Of a stretch of 64,000 nucleotides of DNA, positions 60,950-64,000 are shown one piece after another. The notes under the pieces are model-generated. The model saw nothing but the letters and a program-made list of their open reading frames with translations, made no database searches and was not told the origin of the DNA. The stretch spans positions 1 through 64,000 of the forward strand of contig WFMF01000044.1 in NCBI GenBank assembly GCA_011033025.1, given 5' to 3'. This DNA is from Beroe forskalii (lineage: Eukaryota > Ctenophora > Nuda > Beroida > Beroidae). Within the stretch, counting starts at the first letter, position 1. The number at the start of each line of letters is the position of its first letter. The translations under genes were made by a program, and so were the position numbers.

Positions 60950-61990
60950 TTTGCGACCTAGGCAGCACAATTCGTCAGGGATCCCTAATTTTCAAATTGA
61001 CCTTATTACATTTGCTTTGTCTGACGTTGACAGACCCTCTCGAGAATCAGCGCCGCGCGCGCTTCGCGGCTGGCGTCAGCGGGTCATACATCGTACGTAC
61101 TTCCTAAGCCCGCATAGGTGTGTGTACGCGCCGCGCGCTTCCCTGGGGAAGCGCGCCGCGCGAGCCACACAGGGATATACGTGTTTAGCAACGTACGTAC
61201 GGCAACATTTGCTTATCTGACGACAAAGCAAGTCGTGACGCGAGCGCGAGGAGTCTGGCAACACCTGACAAAAAACGCTGTGCGCGCGGCGAAGGGTTAA
61301 AGCTTAATCTAACCAGATCATTGTAATTGTAACCAGATCCCTAGTTTTACGCTTACGCGCGCGCGGCGTAGCTCGGAGTTCCTTACCAGGGCGTCACTTC
61401 GTCTTGGTTTGAGCTCAAACCAGGACGTTCCTAAGCCCGCATGAGTGTGCGCCGCGCAACGCGAACGCGCAAACAGGAAGTGCGCCGCGCAACACAAACA
61501 GGGTGTATACTTGTTTAGCAAACCATGAGGACGAAGTGACGCCCTGGCCCTGGTTCGTAGTTAACAAAATTATAATATGTATAAGATGTTCCTAAGCCTG
61601 CATAAGTGTCTGTACACGCCGCGCGCTTCCCTACTCTCCGCCGCACAATCATCGTTTTCCAGTCGTGCATTGTGCAATCATTTTGTCAAGCATTGTTTTA
61701 CCTTTCCTAAGCCTGCATGGGTGTGTGTACGCGCCGCGCGCTTCCCTACGGAAGGAAGCGCGCCGTGCAACGCAAACAGGGCTACTCGTGTTAAGCAAGC
61801 TTTGCCCCCTAACGCGCGCGCCATTGGTGGCCGTTGACAGACCCTCGTGAAATCACTGCCGCTTGGCGGCTTGCCCTAACGGCTAACCAGGCCCTGGTTA
61901 CACGCACGGAGTACTCGGTGCGGCAAGCGCTAAAGTCATTTCGTGACGCTCCTGGTTAGAGAAACGCGAAACCAGGGTCCAGGTTATGGC
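60950..61990. repeat. CpG-rich cluster of a TACGCGCCGCGCGCTTCCC repeat
   Basis: Four imperfect copies of CCTAAGCCCGCATARGTGTG followed by a GCGCCGCGCGCTTCCC palindrome lie near 61,102, 61,430, 61,588 and 61,707. Inverted ends ACCAGGGCGTCACTTCGTC at 61,385-61,403 and 61,530-61,548 outline a 164-bp MITE inside. The block is very GC-rich against an AT-rich background. The open frames in it are repeat-driven and not genes. Confidence 0.75.
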
Positions 61991-62645
61991 GAGTTGCAAT
62001 GATCTCTTTTTTCATCTCAGATCGTCAAATCTGGATGCGTAGTTTAATTTCACAAATTCATAGTAGATGGATGCTAGTGTTCACTCATGGTTTGGACGAA
62101 AATTGATTGTGAAAATTCTCATAGAACTCTGCAATTTTTGCCATCTCTCTAGTGTCTGCTTGAATTATGCCACTCTTTCCTATTTCGGCATTTAAATGTG
62201 GGCAAATGAACGTTATTTTCCAGAACTTAAGTATTGAATTCACCATGTACTTAGGATAATTTATATACCAAATTTTGGTAAATTTTGTTGGGATTAAATG
62301 AAGAAACTTTTGCAAAATTTATCAATCAAAAGTTGATCAGCAAGTAAATCTTCAAATCTTGCATTTCATGTTCTATTCTACCTCACTTACCTTTATTGAC
62401 CATACCTTTATCGACCTTCCAAGAGTACATGACATTGTTAACCTTTTTTCTGGTCTGTCAATTTCAAAACAAGATTTACAGTGATCAAAAAAGTTGATGT
62501 GATATCTTTAAAATGGAAATTTTTTTGGCTTCTAGACAATTTTCATTGTATAATTATATCAACAATTAAAGAATAAATAATAATTAGATAGCATAGTTAG
62601 ATAGGAAAATCCTCAGCTTTGCCTATGACATAGGCCACCCCAAAA

Positions 62646-62805
62646 CCATCAGTCATGAGTTATTCATATCACACAGCTTGGGGTGGCTTGGAGGGAGTTG
62701 GTTACCAATGCTTGACAGACGTCAAGCATTGGTAACCAAGCCTCCATTCCAGCCACCCCCACAAGCCACCCCTGCTGTGATTATGAATAACTCATGACTG
62801 ATGAC
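62646..62805. repeat. 160-bp foldback MITE
   Basis: Arms ATCAGTCATGAGTTATTCAT, CTTGGGGTGGCTTGGAGG and GGTTACCAATGCTTGAC meet their inverted copies at a 4-base loop (AGAC, near 62,717-62,720). Confidence 0.9.
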
Positions 62806-63038
62806 TTTTACTTCACTCTAATTAATTAGTTAATTATTACAAATTATTAGTGACTGTATGTTCTTCACTGTAAATCATTCTTTTACTCAAGGTGAAAATG
62901 AAGTGCCTAGTAAATGTAGTAAGTGTAGCAGTTTTAAATTTTGTTTCTTTGGTCTCACAATAAGGAACAGGTTATACTGTGTGTATAACCAAGCAGATTG
63001 ATCAATTAATTAATCCTATTGAGTTACTGATTTAGTTG

Positions 63039-63878
63039 ATGGAGGATCCAGACAATGGTGATAATGAAGATGGGGCACCACCCCCTCCTTCATTGGTTGA
63101 ACCTATCGATGTCCTGAACTACATCAAACGTTTGATTCCCGTTCTGATGGAGGAAGATCCCATGGAAATAACTCCTCAGTTTGAGGTAATTGATTCATTT
63201 ACCCATAATATGTGTCACAACTTATTGTTAAATTTATCAAATTTGAGAATCTTAGTAGCCAATCATTATATCATTACTCTATTTAATTAAATTAATATTT
63301 TGAAATTTGCAGAAAGAACTCAAGACCCCGGCAGTGTATGGAATGATTGAGAAGTTCATTGGTGAACCACAAGTTCGAGCTCTTCTTGTGAACCGTCTTA
63401 CCAAAGATAGTGAAGATCCAGAGAGTGATGTTCCACCAGAGATAACATATGTCATCACAGTAGACATCCAGTACATGTCTAACAAGTTAGTCAAATTGTA
63501 CTGATATTGAGTATTTTTTGCAGATTGATATTATGCAGTTGAAATTGTATTATGGTTGTCATCATATAGGCTTACGTTAAATATTATGTTAAATACATTT
63601 ATGTTAAATATTATGTTAAATATTATGTTAAATATTATGTTAAATATTATGTTAAATATTATGTTAAATATTACATTCAATATTATGTACATTGAAACAT
63701 CATTTCAGGGTGATGACTGTTGCATTTATCAAACGTGGAACCCATGTGGAAAGCACCAAGCAGTTGACAAAGCAAGTGCAAACTATACATCTGTCTCAGG
63801 AGAGCACTTATGAATCTCTTCATGCCTTGATCTCTTCTGCTATCATACCAATCTTCAACAGCTTTGTTACCAAGAGTG
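63039..63878 (+). CDS. DYNC1H1: Cytoplasmic dynein heavy chain, first three coding exons (N-terminus)
   Basis: Exon 1 (63039-63185) starts MEDPDNGDNEDGAPPPPSLV and includes NYIKRLIPVLMEED. Exon 2 (63313-63485) encodes MIEKFIGEPQVRALLVNRLT and ITYVITVDIQYMSNK. Exon 3 (63709-63878) encodes VAFIKRGTHVEST, HLSQESTYESLHALISSAII and NSFVTKSGK. Phases are 0, 2, 1 with GT-AG introns. The order and spacing fit the start of DYNC1H1 (KHLRKLVPLLLEDG, DPQVHTVLVERS, SYNINIDIHY, LAFIKRTP, SPYETLHSFISNAVAPFF). This is the dimerisation end of the tail. It continues beyond the right edge. Codons are AT-rich, in contrast to the minus-strand dynein exons. Confidence 0.85.
63570..63690. repeat. TTAAATATTATG 12-bp repeat
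   Basis: About nine copies lie in the intron between plus-strand dynein exons 2 and 3. They are in frame with a chance open frame (LNIMLNIM...) that is not coding. Confidence 0.9.
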
Positions 63879-64000
63879 GTAAGTATTAAAGAACCTGGAC
63901 CATAATATTTGGATATCAAATGCTATAAGCTCCATGTTCAATGTTCATTTGAAGATCAGTTACCTGAAAAAATCAGCAATTCTTCAACTCACATTCTCTG

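Noticed and set aside
60950-61990. CpG island promoter of the plus-strand dynein
   Set aside because: The GC-rich content is carried by repeated units and a small MITE about 1-2 kb from the start codon; no promoter feature is distinguishable.

Overview
The window is animal nuclear DNA. It has multi-exon genes with GT-AG introns, long introns packed with minisatellites, short inverted-repeat (MITE-like) and foldback elements, and tRNA-derived SINE-like sequences. The recognisable proteins are animal ones: cytoplasmic dynein heavy chain 1, mitochondrial choline dehydrogenase, TSEN34, a claspin-like protein, an MFS transporter and a secreted sushi-domain protein. Gene content and sequence suggest an invertebrate. 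I cannot name the species. Exon boundaries below were placed by hand from splice dinucleotides, reading phase and remembered conservation of the families, not by alignment software.

Positions 1-49,002 are dominated by one minus-strand gene, a DYNC1H1 homologue read from right to left. I place 52 exons covering roughly human residues 780-3,100: the C-terminal part of the tail, the linker, and AAA1 to the first part of AAA4, with all four P-loops and Walker B motifs visible. Three other genes sit in its introns: a plus-strand secreted sushi/CCP protein (about 8,984-10,659), a plus-strand MFS transporter (25,394-27,386) and a minus-strand choline dehydrogenase (32,821-35,722). The remaining intron space holds tandem arrays, foldback elements with recognisable ends (12,696-13,617; 23,546-24,196), a Harbinger-like element (20,842-22,984), a TA-flanked element (36,189-36,987) and many short palindromic repeats.

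Positions 50,063-55,309 carry a minus-strand claspin-like gene whose last visible exon has a splice donor but no downstream partner. Then come single-exon TSEN34 (55,625-56,476, minus), a long AT-rich stretch, a small secreted-peptide gene (59,987-60,217, plus), a CpG-rich repeat cluster (60,950-61,990) and, from 63,039 on the plus strand, the first three coding exons of a dynein heavy chain.

The most striking points are these. (1) The dynein tail start lies on the plus strand at the right edge while the rest of a dynein gene lies on the minus strand at the left. Dynein loses its 5' part and claspin loses its 3' part at the same 1-kb interval (49,003-50,062), as expected of one inversion breakpoint, biological or introduced by assembly. 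(2) At least fifteen exon edges (dynein, CHDH, claspin-like) are copied in tandem into the adjacent intron, splice site included, and several large minisatellites are built from such copies. (3) The left-hand genes carry scattered lesions: two lost splice dinucleotides, two exon-phase mismatches, a frameshift in the transporter and a missing conserved motif in CHDH. This points either to base-level assembly errors or to a decaying copy.
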